Shown here in pieces: positions 20,440 to 31,013 of a DNA stretch of 64,000 nucleotides. Position numbers and translations under genes: made by a program. Position 1 is the first letter of the stretch, and the number at the start of each line of letters is the position of its first letter. Below the pieces are notes generated by a model that saw only the letters and a program-made list of their open reading frames with translations, ran no database searches and had not been told where the DNA came from. Location of the stretch: NCBI RefSeq assembly GCF_000820105.1, contig NZ_CDDB01000049.1:113888-177887 (forward strand). The letters are read 5' to 3'. This stretch comes from Aeromonas schubertii (GTDB lineage: Bacteria; Pseudomonadota; Gammaproteobacteria; Enterobacterales; Aeromonadaceae).

Positions 20440-21653
20440 CAGAAGAACTCCTCCAGCTTGTGGATGGCGCGGATCAGGGCGTCGACCTCTTCCCGGGTCG
20501 AGTAGCAGGCGAGCGATGCCCGCAGGGTGCCGCCGATCCCCAGGCTCTCCATCAGCGGCATGGCGCAGTGGTGGCCGACGCGCACCGCCACCCCCTGCAG
20601 GTCGAGCAGGGTGCCGGCGTCCTGGGGATGGACCTCATCGAGCAGGAAGGAGACGGCCCCGATCCGCTCCTTTGGCTCCCCCACCAGGCGCACGCCGGGG
20701 GTAGTCCGCAGCCGCTCGGCCAGGTAGGTGGTCAGCTCGTACTCGTGGGCGAGCAGAGCGTCCCTCTCCTGCTCTTGCAGGAAGTCGATGGCCGCTGCCA
20801 GACTGACGGCGCCGGCGATGTGCGGGGTGCCCGCCTCGAACTTGAACGGCGGCCGGTTGAAGCGGGTGCCGGCGAAGCTCACCCGCTCGATCATCTCGCC
20901 GCCCCCCTGCCAGGGGGGCATCTTCTCGAGCAGCTCGCGGCGCCCCCACAGGGCGCCGATACCGGTGGGGGCATACATCTTGTGGCCCGAGAAGGCGTAA
21001 AAATCACAGCCGAGCCGCTGCACGTCCACCGGCAGGTGGGCGACTGCCTGGGCCCCGTCGATCAACACCAGGGCGCCGGCAGCCTTGGCCAACCGTGCCA
21101 TCTCTGCCACCGGGTTGATGGTGCCGAGGGCGTTGGAGACCTGGCCGACGGCAACCAGCCGGGTGCGCGGGCCGAGCAGGGCCCGGTAGGCATCGAGGTC
21201 GATGTCGGCGTGGGGGTCGAGGGGGATGGGGACGACCCGGGCGCCGCTGCGCTGCGCCGCCAGCTGCCAGGGGACGATATTGGCGTGGTGCTCGAGGGTG
21301 CTGACCAGGATCTCGTCGCCGGGCTTAAGGCTCTGCCCCCAGCTTTGGGCCACCAGGTTGATCGCCTCTGTGGTGCCGCGGGTCCAGATCACCTCGCGGC
21401 TGTCGGGGGCGTTGATAAAGCGGGCCACCGTCTCGCGGGCCGCCTCGAAGGCCGCCGTCGCCCGGGTGCTGAGGGCGTGAGAGGCCCGGTGTACGTTGGC
21501 GTTGTCGTTCTGGTAAAACGCGCGCATGGCCTCCAGCACTGCCTCGGGCTTCTGGGTGGTGGCGGCGTTGTCCAGATAGACCAGGGGGTGGCCGTTGACC
21601 GACTGGTGCAGGGCCGGGAACTGGCGACGAAGCGTGGAAACGCAGAGACTCAT
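20439..21653 (-). CDS. csdA: Cysteine desulfurase CsdA
   Basis: This PLP enzyme releases sulfur from cysteine (also selenium or sulfinate) as a bound persulfide. It is a class V aminotransferase-fold protein of 404 residues (E. coli 401). Visible are [11 protein letters not shown] near residue 25, the PLP lysine in [17 protein letters not shown] near residue 225, and the persulfide cysteine in [10 protein letters not shown] near residue 360. The open frame runs upstream, but [16 protein letters not shown] at 21653 is the natural start. First gene of csdA-csdE, divergent from rep. Confidence 0.95.
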   Translation of the reverse strand: MSLCVSTLRRQFPALHQSVNGHPLVYLDNAATTQKPEAVLEAMRAFYQNDNANVHRASHALSTRATAAFEAARETVARFINAPDSREVIWTRGTTEAINLVAQSWGQSLKPGDEILVSTLEHHANIVPWQLAAQRSGARVVPIPLDPHADIDLDAYRALLGPRTRLVAVGQVSNALGTINPVAEMARLAKAAGALVLIDGAQAVAHLPVDVQRLGCDFYAFSGHKMYAPTGIGALWGRRELLEKMPPWQGGGEMIERVSFAGTRFNRPPFKFEAGTPHIAGAVSLAAAIDFLQEQERDALLAHEYELTTYLAERLRTTPGVRLVGEPKERIGAVSFLLDEVHPQDAGTLLDLQGVAVRVGHHCAMPLMESLGIGGTLRASLACYSTREEVDALIRAIHKLEEFF

Positions 21654-21742
21654 GGCATGCTCGCAGGGACGAAAGGGGGCAACATGATCCTGAAAATAGC
21701 CGCAAAGCACAAGTTTGCAGCGGGAAAGCGCCCCTGCCTTTC

Positions 21743-21751
21743 TGCTACAAT
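21743..21751 (+). promoter_or_regulatory. Extended -10 element before rep
   Basis: TGCTACAAT fits an extended -10 (TGnTATAAT with one mismatch), 30 bp before the rep start. No good -35 at standard spacing, which an extended -10 does not strictly need. Confidence 0.4.
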
Positions 21752-21781
21752 CTTGCCCCTCCTTGTGCAACGGAGTCCTTC

Positions 21782-23794
21782 ATGAAGCTCAACCCCAATC
21801 AGAACGAAGCGGTCAAGTACGTATCCGGCCCCTGCCTGGTGTTGGCGGGAGCCGGCTCCGGCAAGACGCGCGTCATCACCAACAAGATCGCCTACCTGGT
21901 ACAGCAGTGTGGCTACAACGCCCGCAACATCGCCGCGGTGACCTTCACCAACAAGGCGGCCCGCGAGATGAAAGAGCGGGTGGGCCAAACCCTGGGCCGC
22001 AAGGAGGCGCGCGGCCTGATGGTCTCTACCTTCCATACCCTGGGGCTCGAGATCATCCGGCGCGAGCACAAGACCCTCAACCTCAAGGCCAACTTCTCCC
22101 TGTTCGACGACACGGATCAGCTGGCCCTGCTCAAAGAGCTGACCGAGGCCGAACTCGATAACGACAAGGAGAAGCTCGCGGCCCTCATTACCCAGATCTC
22201 GAACTGGAAGAACGATCTGGTGTTGCCGGCACGCGCCCTGCGCATCGCCCGCGGCCCGGACGAGGTGTTGATGGCCCAGCTCTACGAGCGCTATCACCGC
22301 CAGATGGTGGCCTACAACGCGCTGGATTTTGACGACCTCATATTGATGCCGACCCTGCTGCTCAAGATGAACGACGAGGTGCGCACCCGCTGGCAGGCCA
22401 AGATCCGCTACCTGCTGGTGGACGAATATCAGGACACCAACACCAGCCAGTACGAGCTGGTCAAACAGATCGTCGGCGAGCGGGCCCGCTTCACCGTGGT
22501 GGGGGACGACGACCAGTCGATCTACTCCTGGCGAGGGGCCAAGCCCCAGAACCTGGTGCTGCTGGGGGAGGACTTCCCCCATCTTCGCCTCATCAAGCTG
22601 GAGCAGAACTACCGCTCCAAGGGGCGCATCCTCAAGTGCGCCAACATACTGATCGCCAACAACCCCCACGTCTACGACAAGGCGCTCTTCTCCGAGCTCG
22701 ACTACGGGGTGCCGGTGCGGGTGCTGTTTGCCAAGAACGAGGAGCACGAGGCGGAGCGGATCGCCGCCGAGCTGATGGGCCACAAGTTTATGAACCGCAC
22801 CCGGTTCAAGGACTACGCCATCCTCTACCGGGGGAACCACCAGTCGCGCATCTTCGAGAAGGCGCTGATGACCAACCGCATCCCCTACAAGATCTCGGGG
22901 GGGACCTCGTTTTTCTCGCGCACCGAGATCAAGGACATCATGGCCTACCTCAAGCTGTTGGTGAATCCGGACGAGGACACGGCATTTCTGCGGGTGGTCA
23001 ATCTGCCGCGCCGCGAGATCGGCCCCACTACCCTCGAAAAACTGGGCCAGTACGCCAACCAGCGCGGCAAGAGCCTGTTTGCCGCCAGCTTCGAGCTGGG
23101 GCTGGAGCAACACCTCTCGGGGCGCGGCCTGGTGGCCCTGCGCGCCTTCACCGAGTGGCTGGTGCGCCTCGGGGATAACGCCGTGCGCGGCAACCCGGTC
23201 GAGGCGGTGCGCGACATGATCAAGGAGATCCACTACGAGGAGTGGCTCTACGAGACCTCGCCCAGCCCCAAGGCGGCCGAGATGCGGATGCAGAACGTCT
23301 CGACCCTCTATCGCTGGATCACCGAGATGCTGGAAGGGGATGAGGTGGACGAGCCCATGACCCTGCCCCAGGTGGTTACTCGTCTCACCCTGCGCGACAT
23401 GATGGAGCGCAATGAGGGGGAAGATGAGGTGGATCAGGTGCAGTTGATGACACTGCACGCCTCCAAGGGGTTGGAGTTCCCCTACGTCTTCATGGTCGGC
23501 ATGGAGGAGGGGCTGCTGCCCCACCAGACCAGCATCGACGAGGACAATGTGGAGGAGGAACGGCGCCTGGCCTACGTGGGCATTACCCGGGCCCAGACCG
23601 AACTCACCTTCACCCTCTGCCGCGAGCGACGCCAGTTTGGCGAGACGGTGCGCCCGGAGCCGAGTCGCTTCCTGCTGGAGCTGCCGCAGGATGATATCCA
23701 GTGGGAGAATCAGAAGAAGGTGACCGCCGAGGAGCGGCAGATAAAGGGCCAGGTGGGGGTTGCCAACCTGCGTGCCTTGTTCAAGAAAGATTAG
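21782..23794 (+). CDS. rep: ATP-dependent DNA helicase Rep
   Basis: A 3'-5' superfamily 1 helicase that helps replication forks pass protein roadblocks. It has 670 residues (E. coli 673). Motifs in order: Q-motif LNPNQNEAV, Walker [10 protein letters not shown], Ia [62 protein letters not shown] and [15 protein letters not shown]. The extreme C-terminus ends in a short basic tail. The stop codon overlaps that of the convergent GGDEF-EAL gene by four bases. Confidence 0.97.
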   Translation: MKLNPNQNEAVKYVSGPCLVLAGAGSGKTRVITNKIAYLVQQCGYNARNIAAVTFTNKAAREMKERVGQTLGRKEARGLMVSTFHTLGLEIIRREHKTLNLKANFSLFDDTDQLALLKELTEAELDNDKEKLAALITQISNWKNDLVLPARALRIARGPDEVLMAQLYERYHRQMVAYNALDFDDLILMPTLLLKMNDEVRTRWQAKIRYLLVDEYQDTNTSQYELVKQIVGERARFTVVGDDDQSIYSWRGAKPQNLVLLGEDFPHLRLIKLEQNYRSKGRILKCANILIANNPHVYDKALFSELDYGVPVRVLFAKNEEHEAERIAAELMGHKFMNRTRFKDYAILYRGNHQSRIFEKALMTNRIPYKISGGTSFFSRTEIKDIMAYLKLLVNPDEDTAFLRVVNLPRREIGPTTLEKLGQYANQRGKSLFAASFELGLEQHLSGRGLVALRAFTEWLVRLGDNAVRGNPVEAVRDMIKEIHYEEWLYETSPSPKAAEMRMQNVSTLYRWITEMLEGDEVDEPMTLPQVVTRLTLRDMMERNEGEDEVDQVQLMTLHASKGLEFPYVFMVGMEEGLLPHQTSIDEDNVEEERRLAYVGITRAQTELTFTLCRERRQFGETVRPEPSRFLLELPQDDIQWENQKKVTAEERQIKGQVGVANLRALFKKD

Positions 23795-26070
23795 CGTTTA
23801 ACCGGGATCGGTCGCCCCAGCAGGGGGGGAATATCGATGCCCTGCATGGGGGGGGCGATGAAGCGCCCCTGTCCCAGTTCACACCCCAGTTCGATCAGCT
23901 TCTGATACTCGGCCTGGTTCTCTATCCCTTCGACCACCAGATGGAACCCCAGATCCTGGCTGATATCGCGCATGGCACGGATCATCGCCAGATCCTTGGG
24001 CGATTGCAGCATACGGTGGGTGAAGCTGTCATCCACCTTGATGTAGTCCACCGGATAGTGGAACAGGGCGTTGAGGGAGGAGAAGCCGGTGCCGAAGTCA
24101 TCCAGGCTGATCTGAATGCCCCTTGCCCGCAGTTCATGCAAGATGGTGAGGGTGTTGCCATCCTGCCGGGAAAGCTCCCGTTCGTTAAATTCGAACACCA
24201 GATAGCGAGGCGACAACCCGCTCTCCTGCACGATGGCCAGCAGCTGCTCGACCAGCTCGTGGTTGGCCAGATGCTTGCCCGACAGGTTGAGGGCCACCTT
24301 GAACTGGCTGGAGCCTATCTGGCCCAGCCAGTTGCTGAGTTGTTGGCAGGTATGACGCAGAATATGGCGATCCAGCTCGAGGATGAGACCGCATTGCTCG
24401 GCCAGGGGAATGAAGTCGAACGCATCCTTGAGCGCCCCCTCCGGGGTGAGCCAGCGAGCCATCACCTCCAGCCCTACCAGGCGGCTGTCCTTGAGGCGGA
24501 TCAGAGGCTGAAAGTAGGGAATGATGCGCCGCTCGGCGAGCGCCTGCTTCAGCTCATACTCGGGTGACAGCCATGCTTGGCTGCTGCACTCTTCCGAGTA
24601 GACCACGATGCGATTGCGGCCGTTGCGTTTGGCCTGATACATGGCCAGATCCGCCTGATGCAGCAGCTGACTGATGTCGCTGGTCTGCTCCGTCACCATG
24701 GCGACACCGATGCTCATGCTGATTGGCAGTTCGTTGCCGAGGATATGGAAGGGAGTGGAGTGACGCTCTACCAGGCGGTTGAGCACCGGGTTGATATTGG
24801 CCTCGTCCATGCTGTTGTCGAGATAGATGACAAACTCGTCCCCCCCCAGTCGTGCCACCATGTCATTTTGACGAATGCAGGTACCCAGTCGCAGGGCAAA
24901 CTCCTTCAATAGCAGGTCACCCACGTTGTGCCCCAGGCGATCGTTGACTGCCTTGAAGTGATCGATGTCGATAAAGATCAGGGTGAAGCCCGGACTCTTG
25001 TAGCGATGGAAGTGCTTCATGGACTGTTCCAGCCGGGTCATCAGGCAGGCCCGGTTGGGGAGGCGGGTGAGGGGATCGTGCAGGGCATCGAATTGCAGTT
25101 TCCGCTCCAGCTCCTGATGGCGTTTGAGCTGTTTTTGCAGCCTGAGATTCGCCTGACGCAGCTGGTGCAGGCGCTGGTTGAGGGTCTCTTCGCTGTTGTA
25201 GTCGACCAGTTGGTCACGGATCCGTTGCAGCTCCATCACCATAGTGAGCTGACCCTTGAGAAAGTCGACTAACAGCCGCTCGTCGGCACCAGGAGGCGCC
25301 CTGCTGCTGAGCATCAGGTGGGCGAAGTAGTTGCGTTGCAGTCGCAGTGGATGGCTACTCCAGAAGAGTCCCTGCCGCTCGGCCTCGACCGGATGGTTGC
25401 GGTGGCACAGAGCCATCAGCTCTGCATCCGAGTGTTCGCAACGCTCCGGATAGACGAGATCCACCCCTCTCTCCTCCAGATGTAGCAGAATGAAATCCTG
25501 TACGCTCAGGATGAAACGGGCGGCCGCATCGAGCTGGGCATAGAGCGCCTGGGGAGGCAGGGTGTTGGCCAGTCGCATGATGCGTGCCAGGCTCTCGACC
25601 TTCTGCTGCCAGTCCGGCTGGTGGTTGATGAAGGGGGAAGCCTCTTCACCCAAATGTGCGCCGGCCTGGGATTCGCTCAGGCGGTGGGCGAGGCACTCCA
25701 GCAGCAGATGCAGGGTGGGCTGTTCAGCCGGTTCGGTTTTTGCCAGCAGCCAGGTGATGGCGCCATTCTCGACCGGAAGCAGACACCAGCCCGCATCCTC
25801 CTTGAGGTGTAGCAAGGCCTCCATCATCCGCTCCGGGTCCGCCTTGACCTGTTCGCGCAGGGAGGGTGGAAGGCCAAATTCGTAAACCCACTTCAGCCCC
25901 GAACCACCATAGCCGAGCAGGGCAAACTGGCTCAGGGGGCAGTAGCCGGAGAGGTTGGCGCGCAGTTGGTCAAACTCGTTCGCCGTGGCTTGGGGCGGAA
26001 AGCTGAGAATAGAGGAGACCAGCGCCAGCAGTGGCGTGGTGTGGTGTGTGCCTTGGCTATCGATCATCAA
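23791..26070 (-). CDS. Dual GGDEF-EAL cyclic-di-GMP enzyme
   Basis: A 759-residue protein without evident membrane segments. Residues 1 to about 290 are an unrecognised sensory region; a coiled coil (about 290-328) leads to the GGDEF domain (about 329-490) with intact RLGGDEF at 408-413 and substrate residues [12 protein letters not shown]. The EAL domain (about 505-745) has EVM in place of EAL at 535-537, but the metal and catalytic residues look present: Asn595, Glu630, DDFGTG (657-662), Lys678, Glu714 and the QGRF block. So both synthesis and breakdown of c-di-GMP are possible, and the balance cannot be read. It converges on rep. Close paralogs are common in Aeromonas, so no name is given. 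Confidence 0.92.
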   Translation of the reverse strand: MMIDSQGTHHTTPLLALVSSILSFPPQATANEFDQLRANLSGYCPLSQFALLGYGGSGLKWVYEFGLPPSLREQVKADPERMMEALLHLKEDAGWCLLPVENGAITWLLAKTEPAEQPTLHLLLECLAHRLSESQAGAHLGEEASPFINHQPDWQQKVESLARIMRLANTLPPQALYAQLDAAARFILSVQDFILLHLEERGVDLVYPERCEHSDAELMALCHRNHPVEAERQGLFWSSHPLRLQRNYFAHLMLSSRAPPGADERLLVDFLKGQLTMVMELQRIRDQLVDYNSEETLNQRLHQLRQANLRLQKQLKRHQELERKLQFDALHDPLTRLPNRACLMTRLEQSMKHFHRYKSPGFTLIFIDIDHFKAVNDRLGHNVGDLLLKEFALRLGTCIRQNDMVARLGGDEFVIYLDNSMDEANINPVLNRLVERHSTPFHILGNELPISMSIGVAMVTEQTSDISQLLHQADLAMYQAKRNGRNRIVVYSEECSSQAWLSPEYELKQALAERRIIPYFQPLIRLKDSRLVGLEVMARWLTPEGALKDAFDFIPLAEQCGLILELDRHILRHTCQQLSNWLGQIGSSQFKVALNLSGKHLANHELVEQLLAIVQESGLSPRYLVFEFNERELSRQDGNTLTILHELRARGIQISLDDFGTGFSSLNALFHYPVDYIKVDDSFTHRMLQSPKDLAMIRAMRDISQDLGFHLVVEGIENQAEYQKLIELGCELGQGRFIAPPMQGIDIPPLLGRPIPVKR

Positions 26071-26123
26071 GGGGGCCCTGGCCTGTAGACCCTATAAGCG
26101 TAGCCGGGCTCCCGGGAAGGGAA

Positions 26124-26143
26124 AGGGTCACCCGAGTGACCCT
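26124..26143 (-). terminator. Hairpin after the cytochrome c gene
   Basis: AGGGTCAC / GTGACCCT (8 bp, 4-nt loop) lies 10 bp past the cytochrome stop on the minus strand, followed by TTTCCC. A weak terminator at best. Confidence 0.45.
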
Positions 26144-26152
26144 GTTCATGCT

Positions 26153-26608
26153 TTAGATCTTGTCCGTCATGTAGTGAATGGCGTTTTCGATCTCCTCATC
26201 GCTACAGGCAGCACAGGTGCCGCGCGCAGGCATGACACCGTGGCTGCCGGTGAAGCCTTCGATGGCGTGCTTGCGCAGGGTGTCGAAGCCCTGGGCGACG
26301 CGCGGCTCCCAGGCGGCCTTGTCACCACGCTTGGGGGCGCCGGCGGCTCCGGTGTCGTGGCAGGCGAAGCAGGCACCCTTGTAGACGGCTTCACCATCAC
26401 GAGGGCCGGACGAGGCGGAGGTGGTCTGGGTGGCGGCCGGGGCTATGCCTTCCAGGTCCTGGGCAGAATAGACGCTGCCAACCGGTTTGGTGCGCTCGGC
26501 GATGGCCTCCGGTGACATATCCTGGGTGGCGGCAAGGGCCGCGGTAGAAAGGCTGGCGGCGGTGATGCCGACGACCAGCAGATGGCTCAGTTGTTTTAAC
26601 ACGCTCAC
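26153..26608 (-). CDS. Periplasmic c-type cytochrome (cytochrome c5 family)
   Basis: A 151-residue secreted monohaem cytochrome. The signal peptide ends in AALAATQ near residue 28; a linker rich in T, S and A follows; the haem site CFACH is at about residues 80-84, and the methionine ligand is likely in GVMPARG. Two further cysteines in GTCAACSDEEI are typical of cytochrome c5, where they form a disulfide. It probably ferries electrons in the periplasm to a terminal oxidase. It is a single-gene unit, with a -10 TATAAT (26648-26653 on the minus strand) upstream. Confidence 0.9.
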   Translation of the reverse strand: MSVLKQLSHLLVVGITAASLSTAALAATQDMSPEAIAERTKPVGSVYSAQDLEGIAPAATQTTSASSGPRDGEAVYKGACFACHDTGAAGAPKRGDKAAWEPRVAQGFDTLRKHAIEGFTGSHGVMPARGTCAACSDEEIENAIHYMTDKI

Positions 26609-26647
26609 ATACTCCCAGCAGGCATTATTATCCCTAGAAACGGCGTG

Positions 26648-26653
26648 ATTATA
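26648..26653 (-). promoter_or_regulatory. -10 element of the cytochrome c gene
   Basis: The minus strand reads TATAAT, a perfect -10, about 40 bp before the start codon. The best -35 (TTAAAT at 17 nt) is weak. Confidence 0.45.
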
Positions 26654-26712
26654 ACCGAACAGTTACAGGCATTTAAACGCTTGTGTGTGAAGTGTTAAGC
26701 AATCTTGTCATT

Positions 26713-26736
26713 AAAAAAGGGGAGCGAATGCTCCCC
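26713..26736 (-). terminator. Terminator of the RND efflux operon
   Basis: On the minus strand GGGGAGC-ATTC-GCTCCCC (7-bp stem) is followed by UUUUUU. It lies 20 bp past the stop of the RND gene. A textbook intrinsic terminator. Confidence 0.85.
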
Positions 26737-26756
26737 TCTTGGTACCTGACCATTGG

Positions 26757-29700
26757 TCAGTGGCTTCCCGCCTTGGCCTTGGGCGGAATCGACTCGTCAA
26801 ACTCCGGCAGGGGTTTGTGCTCCGAGGCCAGATAGGTGTAGATGACCGGCAGCACGAACAGGGTGAACAGGGTGCCGATGGCCAGCCCCGCGACGATGAC
26901 GATACCGATGCTGAAGCGCTGGGCGGCGCCGGCGCCGGAGGCATAGAGCAGCGGGATGAGGCCGGCGATCATGGCGGCCGTGGTCATCAGGATGGGGCGC
27001 AGACGTACCTTGGCGGCGGCCATCACGGCCTCCATCCGGTTGCGGCCGTGCAGCAGCTGCTCCTCCTTGGCCACCTCGCAGATCAGGATGCCGTGCTTGG
27101 TAATCAGACCCACGAGCGTGATGAGGCCCACCTGGGAGTAGATGTTCATGGTTGCCGCCCCCCAGGCCAGGGCGATCAGGGCGCCACTGATGGCCAGCGG
27201 GACCGAGACCATGATGACCAGAGGATCGCGGGCCGATTCGAACTGGATTGCCAACACCAGGAAGATGATGGCCAGGGCCAGGGCGAAGGTGGCGTAAAGG
27301 GCACTACCTTCGGTGACGAACTGGCGGGCTTCACCCATATAGTCGTAACGGTAGCCCTTGGGCAACAGTTCGTCGGCCTTGCCATCGAGCCAACCGATAG
27401 CATCGCCCATGGTGGTCCCCGGCATCAGCACGGCACCAATGGTGGCCGAGTTGAGCTGGTTGAAGTGGGGCAGGGCGCGGGGCTCACCGACCACCTCGAT
27501 GGAGATGAGGCTGCCAAGGGGAATGGACTGGCCATCGGCGGCCCGCACATAGTAGCCCTTGATCGACTCGGGGTTGAGGCGGTATTTACGCTCTACCTGC
27601 GGGATCACCTCATAGGAGCGGCCGTCCAGATCGATCCGGTTAACGTAGCCATCCGCCATCATGGTACCCAGCGTGATGCCAATGTCCTGCATGGTGATGC
27701 CGTAGGCGCCCGCCTTGTCCTTGTCGATCTTGATCTTCATGGTGGCGGAGTCGTAGTTCAGATCCAGGGTCGAGTAGACGAAGCGACCGCTCCCCTGCAC
27801 CGCCGCCAGCATCTCGCTGGCCACCTGATAGAGGCTCTCGAAGTGATTCGGCGTGGTGATGACAAACTGCACCGGCAGGCCGCTCGAGGCGCCCGGCAGC
27901 TCGGGGAACTGGAAGGTGGTGATGGACATGCCGGGCACATCCTTGACCAGATGGGCGACCCGGTCCAATACCTCCTTCTGGCTGGCCTCACGTTGGCTCC
28001 AGGGCACCAGCGACGCGATGCCGAAGGCCTGGTTGGAGTCAAACACCCCGGAGAAGACTTGGGAGAAGGCCACTTCAGGTTGTTCGTCGAGCACCTTGTT
28101 GACCTGCTCCATGGTCCCCTGGATATAGTCCAGGTTGGCATTGGAGGGGGCTGTCCCCAGCACGGCCATGACCCCTTTGTCTTCACTGGGGGCCAGCTCG
28201 CTCGGAATGAACCTGAACAGCAGCGGCAGGCTGGCGAAGACGATGACGGCAAAGGTCAGGATCACGATGCGCTTGTGCATGATGGCGTGCAGCATGGCGT
28301 CATAGCGGGCCGTCATACGATCCAGCAGGTGATGCACCTTGCTCTCAAACTTGCCCGGGGCCTCGTTGGCCTTGAGCATCTTGGAGCACATCATGGGCGA
28401 CAGGGTCAGGGCGATGATGCCAGAGACAAACACGGCGCCTGCCAGGGTCAGGGCGAACTCCTTGAACAGGGAGCCGGTGATCCCCCCCATCAGGGCGATA
28501 GGAGCATATACGGCTGCCAGGGTCAGTGTCATGGCGATGACCGGGACGGCGATCTCGCGGGTACCTATGATGGCGGCCCGGAAGGGATCCTCACCCTCTT
28601 TCACGTGACGATCCACGTTCTCCAGTACCACGATGGCATCATCCACCACCAGGCCGATGGCGAGCACCATGGCGAGCAGGGTCATCAGGTTGATGGAGAA
28701 GTCGAACATCTGCATCACCATCACCACGCCAATCAGGCTGAGGGGGATGGTGATGATGGGGATCAGCACGGCGCGGAAGGATCCGAGGAACAGGGTGATC
28801 ACCACCAGTACGATGAGGGCCGCCTCGACGATGGTCTTGATAACCTCGTGGATCGACTCGTTGATCGCGACCGTGGAGTCGTAGAGAACGTTGGACTCCA
28901 TGGTGCTTGGCATGTTGCGCTTGAGTTCCGGCAGCAGCTCCAGCACATCGTGGGCGATATTGATGGGGTTGGCGGTGGGAGCGGCGTTGATGGCCAGCAC
29001 CACGGCCTCGCGACCGTTGGCGGTGGCCCGATAGACGTCGTGGCTCTTCTCCATGGTCACCTTGGCGATGTCAGCCAGGCGGATCACCTTGCTGTCACGG
29101 GTCGCGACCACCAGGCGCTTGAGCTCCTCTGTGTCGTTGACCTGGGTCTCGGCGTTGCCGTTGTAGAGGGTGAAGTAGCCGATGGCCTGACCGGTGGCAG
29201 ACTGGTAGTTGTTGCTGTTGAGCACCCCCATCACATCGGCTGCCGTCAGGTTGAAGGCGGCCATCTTGGCCGGGTCGAGCCAGACCCGCAGGGCATACTT
29301 GGTCCCCCCGTACATATCGACCTTGGAGACGCCACCGACGGTGAAGAGCTGGGGTTTGATGACCCGCTCCAGATAGTCGGTGATTTGGCTGGCGTTGAGT
29401 TCGGGACTGGTGAAGCCGATGTAGAGCACCGCCGTGGTCGAACCGGTCGACATGGTGACCGAGGGGTCCTCAGACTCTTTCGGTAGCTGGGAGCGAACCG
29501 AGTTGACCTTGGCCAGAATATCGGAGAGGGCCGCATTCGGGTTGGTGTTGAGCTTCATGTAGGCGGTAATGGTCGAGCTGCCCAGCTGGGTCGACGAGGT
29601 CATGAAGTCGATGTTGTCTGCCTGGGCGATGGCCTGTTCCAGAGGCTGGGTGATAAAGCCCTGGATCAGATCCGCACTGGCACCGTAGTAACTGGTGCTG

Positions 29701-29840
29701 ACCGTGACGACCGTATTGGTCATCTCGGGGTATTCGCGCACCTGCATCTTGAAGATGGCCTGCAAGCCCAGCAAGGCGATCAGGAAACTGATCGAGATGG
29801 CCAGGATAGGGCGCTTGATGAATATGTCGGTAAAACGCAT
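26757..29840 (-). CDS. RND multidrug efflux permease (HAE1 family)
   Basis: This is the proton-driven inner-membrane pump of a tripartite efflux system. It has 1027 residues with the RND layout: MRFTDIFIKRPILAISISFLI at the start, a first periplasmic domain, a TM block near residues 335-495 with the proton-relay pair in GLVVDDAIVVLENVDR, a second periplasmic domain, and a final TM block. The sequence is closer to the MexI/VexF kind than to AcrB, judged from memory. It follows the adaptor gene by 15 bp. No outer-membrane channel gene is in the operon, so TolC is probably used. Substrates unknown. Confidence 0.93.
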   Translation of the reverse strand: MRFTDIFIKRPILAISISFLIALLGLQAIFKMQVREYPEMTNTVVTVSTSYYGASADLIQGFITQPLEQAIAQADNIDFMTSSTQLGSSTITAYMKLNTNPNAALSDILAKVNSVRSQLPKESEDPSVTMSTGSTTAVLYIGFTSPELNASQITDYLERVIKPQLFTVGGVSKVDMYGGTKYALRVWLDPAKMAAFNLTAADVMGVLNSNNYQSATGQAIGYFTLYNGNAETQVNDTEELKRLVVATRDSKVIRLADIAKVTMEKSHDVYRATANGREAVVLAINAAPTANPINIAHDVLELLPELKRNMPSTMESNVLYDSTVAINESIHEVIKTIVEAALIVLVVITLFLGSFRAVLIPIITIPLSLIGVVMVMQMFDFSINLMTLLAMVLAIGLVVDDAIVVLENVDRHVKEGEDPFRAAIIGTREIAVPVIAMTLTLAAVYAPIALMGGITGSLFKEFALTLAGAVFVSGIIALTLSPMMCSKMLKANEAPGKFESKVHHLLDRMTARYDAMLHAIMHKRIVILTFAVIVFASLPLLFRFIPSELAPSEDKGVMAVLGTAPSNANLDYIQGTMEQVNKVLDEQPEVAFSQVFSGVFDSNQAFGIASLVPWSQREASQKEVLDRVAHLVKDVPGMSITTFQFPELPGASSGLPVQFVITTPNHFESLYQVASEMLAAVQGSGRFVYSTLDLNYDSATMKIKIDKDKAGAYGITMQDIGITLGTMMADGYVNRIDLDGRSYEVIPQVERKYRLNPESIKGYYVRAADGQSIPLGSLISIEVVGEPRALPHFNQLNSATIGAVLMPGTTMGDAIGWLDGKADELLPKGYRYDYMGEARQFVTEGSALYATFALALAIIFLVLAIQFESARDPLVIMVSVPLAISGALIALAWGAATMNIYSQVGLITLVGLITKHGILICEVAKEEQLLHGRNRMEAVMAAAKVRLRPILMTTAAMIAGLIPLLYASGAGAAQRFSIGIVIVAGLAIGTLFTLFVLPVIYTYLASEHKPLPEFDESIPPKAKAGSH

Positions 29841-29855
29841 CTGTCTCTCCGCGTG

Positions 29856-30989
29856 TTACAGCATGGGGGGTTGTGCGGGGACTGCGAGTCCCTTCTCGTC
29901 CACAATCTTCACTTTGGCGCCATTGCTCAGACGAACCTGGCCAGACATGACCACCTCATCACCGGCCTGGATGCCAGAGACCACGTGGGCATCGTTACCC
30001 TTGCGCTCGCTCACCTTGACCACGACCTGTTCGGCCCGCTTGACCTTGACCGTATTGCCATCCTTGTCTTGCTCCTCACTCTCGCGCACCACATAGACGT
30101 TTTCCCCATAGAGGGTGAAAGAGATGGCGGTCTGGGGCAGCACTATCTGTTGCTCGATGGCGGGCAACAGGATGCTGGCGCGGGCAAACATGCCAGAGCG
30201 CAACTGACCGTCGTTATTGGGGATGTCAGCCTGCACCTGGATCAGGCCGCTCTGATAGTTGACGGCGGGTTCGATGGCACTGATATGGCCCTTGAACTGG
30301 CGGCTCGGATAGGCATCGACGTTGATCAGGATAGGCTGCTGCAGGTGGATGCGGGAGATATCGGTCTGGGGCACGGTGAAGCGAAGACGCATCACGCTGG
30401 TATCCTCGAGACGCACTATGTCAGTCCCCGGCTGCAGATACTGGCCGAGGAAGACGTTGCGCAGGCCGACGACACCGGCAAACGGAGCGCGCACTTCGCG
30501 GCGGGCGATGGTGGATTTGAGGCTCTCGATGTCCGCCAGCAGCGACTTGTAGGTGGCCTCGGTATCATCGAGCTGATCCTGGGAGATAGAGCCCTTGGTC
30601 AGCAGGTTGCGATAACGCTCGTACTTGGCCTTGGCGGCCGGCAGTCTGGCCAGGGAGGCGCTCAGGTTGGCCTTCTCGACGCTGGCATCCAGGCTCAGCA
30701 GCAGCTGGTCGGCCTTGACGGTCTGACCCGACTCGAAGCTGATGGTGTCGATGGTTCCCGACTGCTCGGTGGTGAGGGTCACCCCCTGGTTGGGCTCGAT
30801 AAAACCGATCGCCTCTATGGTCGGTACCCAGGCCTCTGTGGCAACCTTGTGTACCGTCACCGGGAATTCGGGTTCAGGCCGGTTGGCCATAAAGTTGGCA
30901 ACCATCTTCTGCTTGAACAGATTGAAACCGATCACGCTGCCAAACAGGGCCCGCGCGATGAGCAACATGATGCCCATCCACTTTTTCAT
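29856..30989 (-). CDS. Periplasmic adaptor (membrane fusion protein) of the RND pump
   Basis: This is the adaptor that links the RND pump to the outer-membrane channel. It has 377 residues with an N-terminal membrane anchor (MKKWMGIMLLIARALFGSVIGF). The biotinyl-lipoyl halves are around LTTEQSGTIDTISFESGQTVKADQLL (about residue 70) and ARREVRAPFAGVVGLRNVFLGQYL (about residue 165), with a coiled-coil hairpin between. The beta-barrel and membrane-proximal domains follow. No lipobox is seen. It is the middle gene of tetR-adaptor-pump, with 24 and 15 bp gaps. Confidence 0.92.
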   Translation of the reverse strand: MKKWMGIMLLIARALFGSVIGFNLFKQKMVANFMANRPEPEFPVTVHKVATEAWVPTIEAIGFIEPNQGVTLTTEQSGTIDTISFESGQTVKADQLLLSLDASVEKANLSASLARLPAAKAKYERYRNLLTKGSISQDQLDDTEATYKSLLADIESLKSTIARREVRAPFAGVVGLRNVFLGQYLQPGTDIVRLEDTSVMRLRFTVPQTDISRIHLQQPILINVDAYPSRQFKGHISAIEPAVNYQSGLIQVQADIPNNDGQLRSGMFARASILLPAIEQQIVLPQTAISFTLYGENVYVVRESEEQDKDGNTVKVKRAEQVVVKVSERKGNDAHVVSGIQAGDEVVMSGQVRLSNGAKVKIVDEKGLAVPAQPPML

Positions 30990-31013
30990 GAGCTCTCACT
31001 CCTGGGGGTTAAG

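Noticed and set aside
21650-23524. Long minus-strand frame (624 codons) opposite rep
   Set aside because: Antisense shadow of rep in GC-rich DNA; composition and lack of family resemblance show it is not a gene.
23791-26070. EVM in place of EAL taken as proof of a dead phosphodiesterase
   Set aside because: The metal-binding Glu and the other catalytic residues (Asn, Glu, DD, Lys, Glu, Gln) are present; variants of the second and third positions occur in active enzymes.
26739-29486. Plus-strand frame of 915 codons opposite the RND pump
   Set aside because: Shadow frame rich in His, Gly, Asp and Gln caused by codon bias of the pump gene; no recognisable domain.
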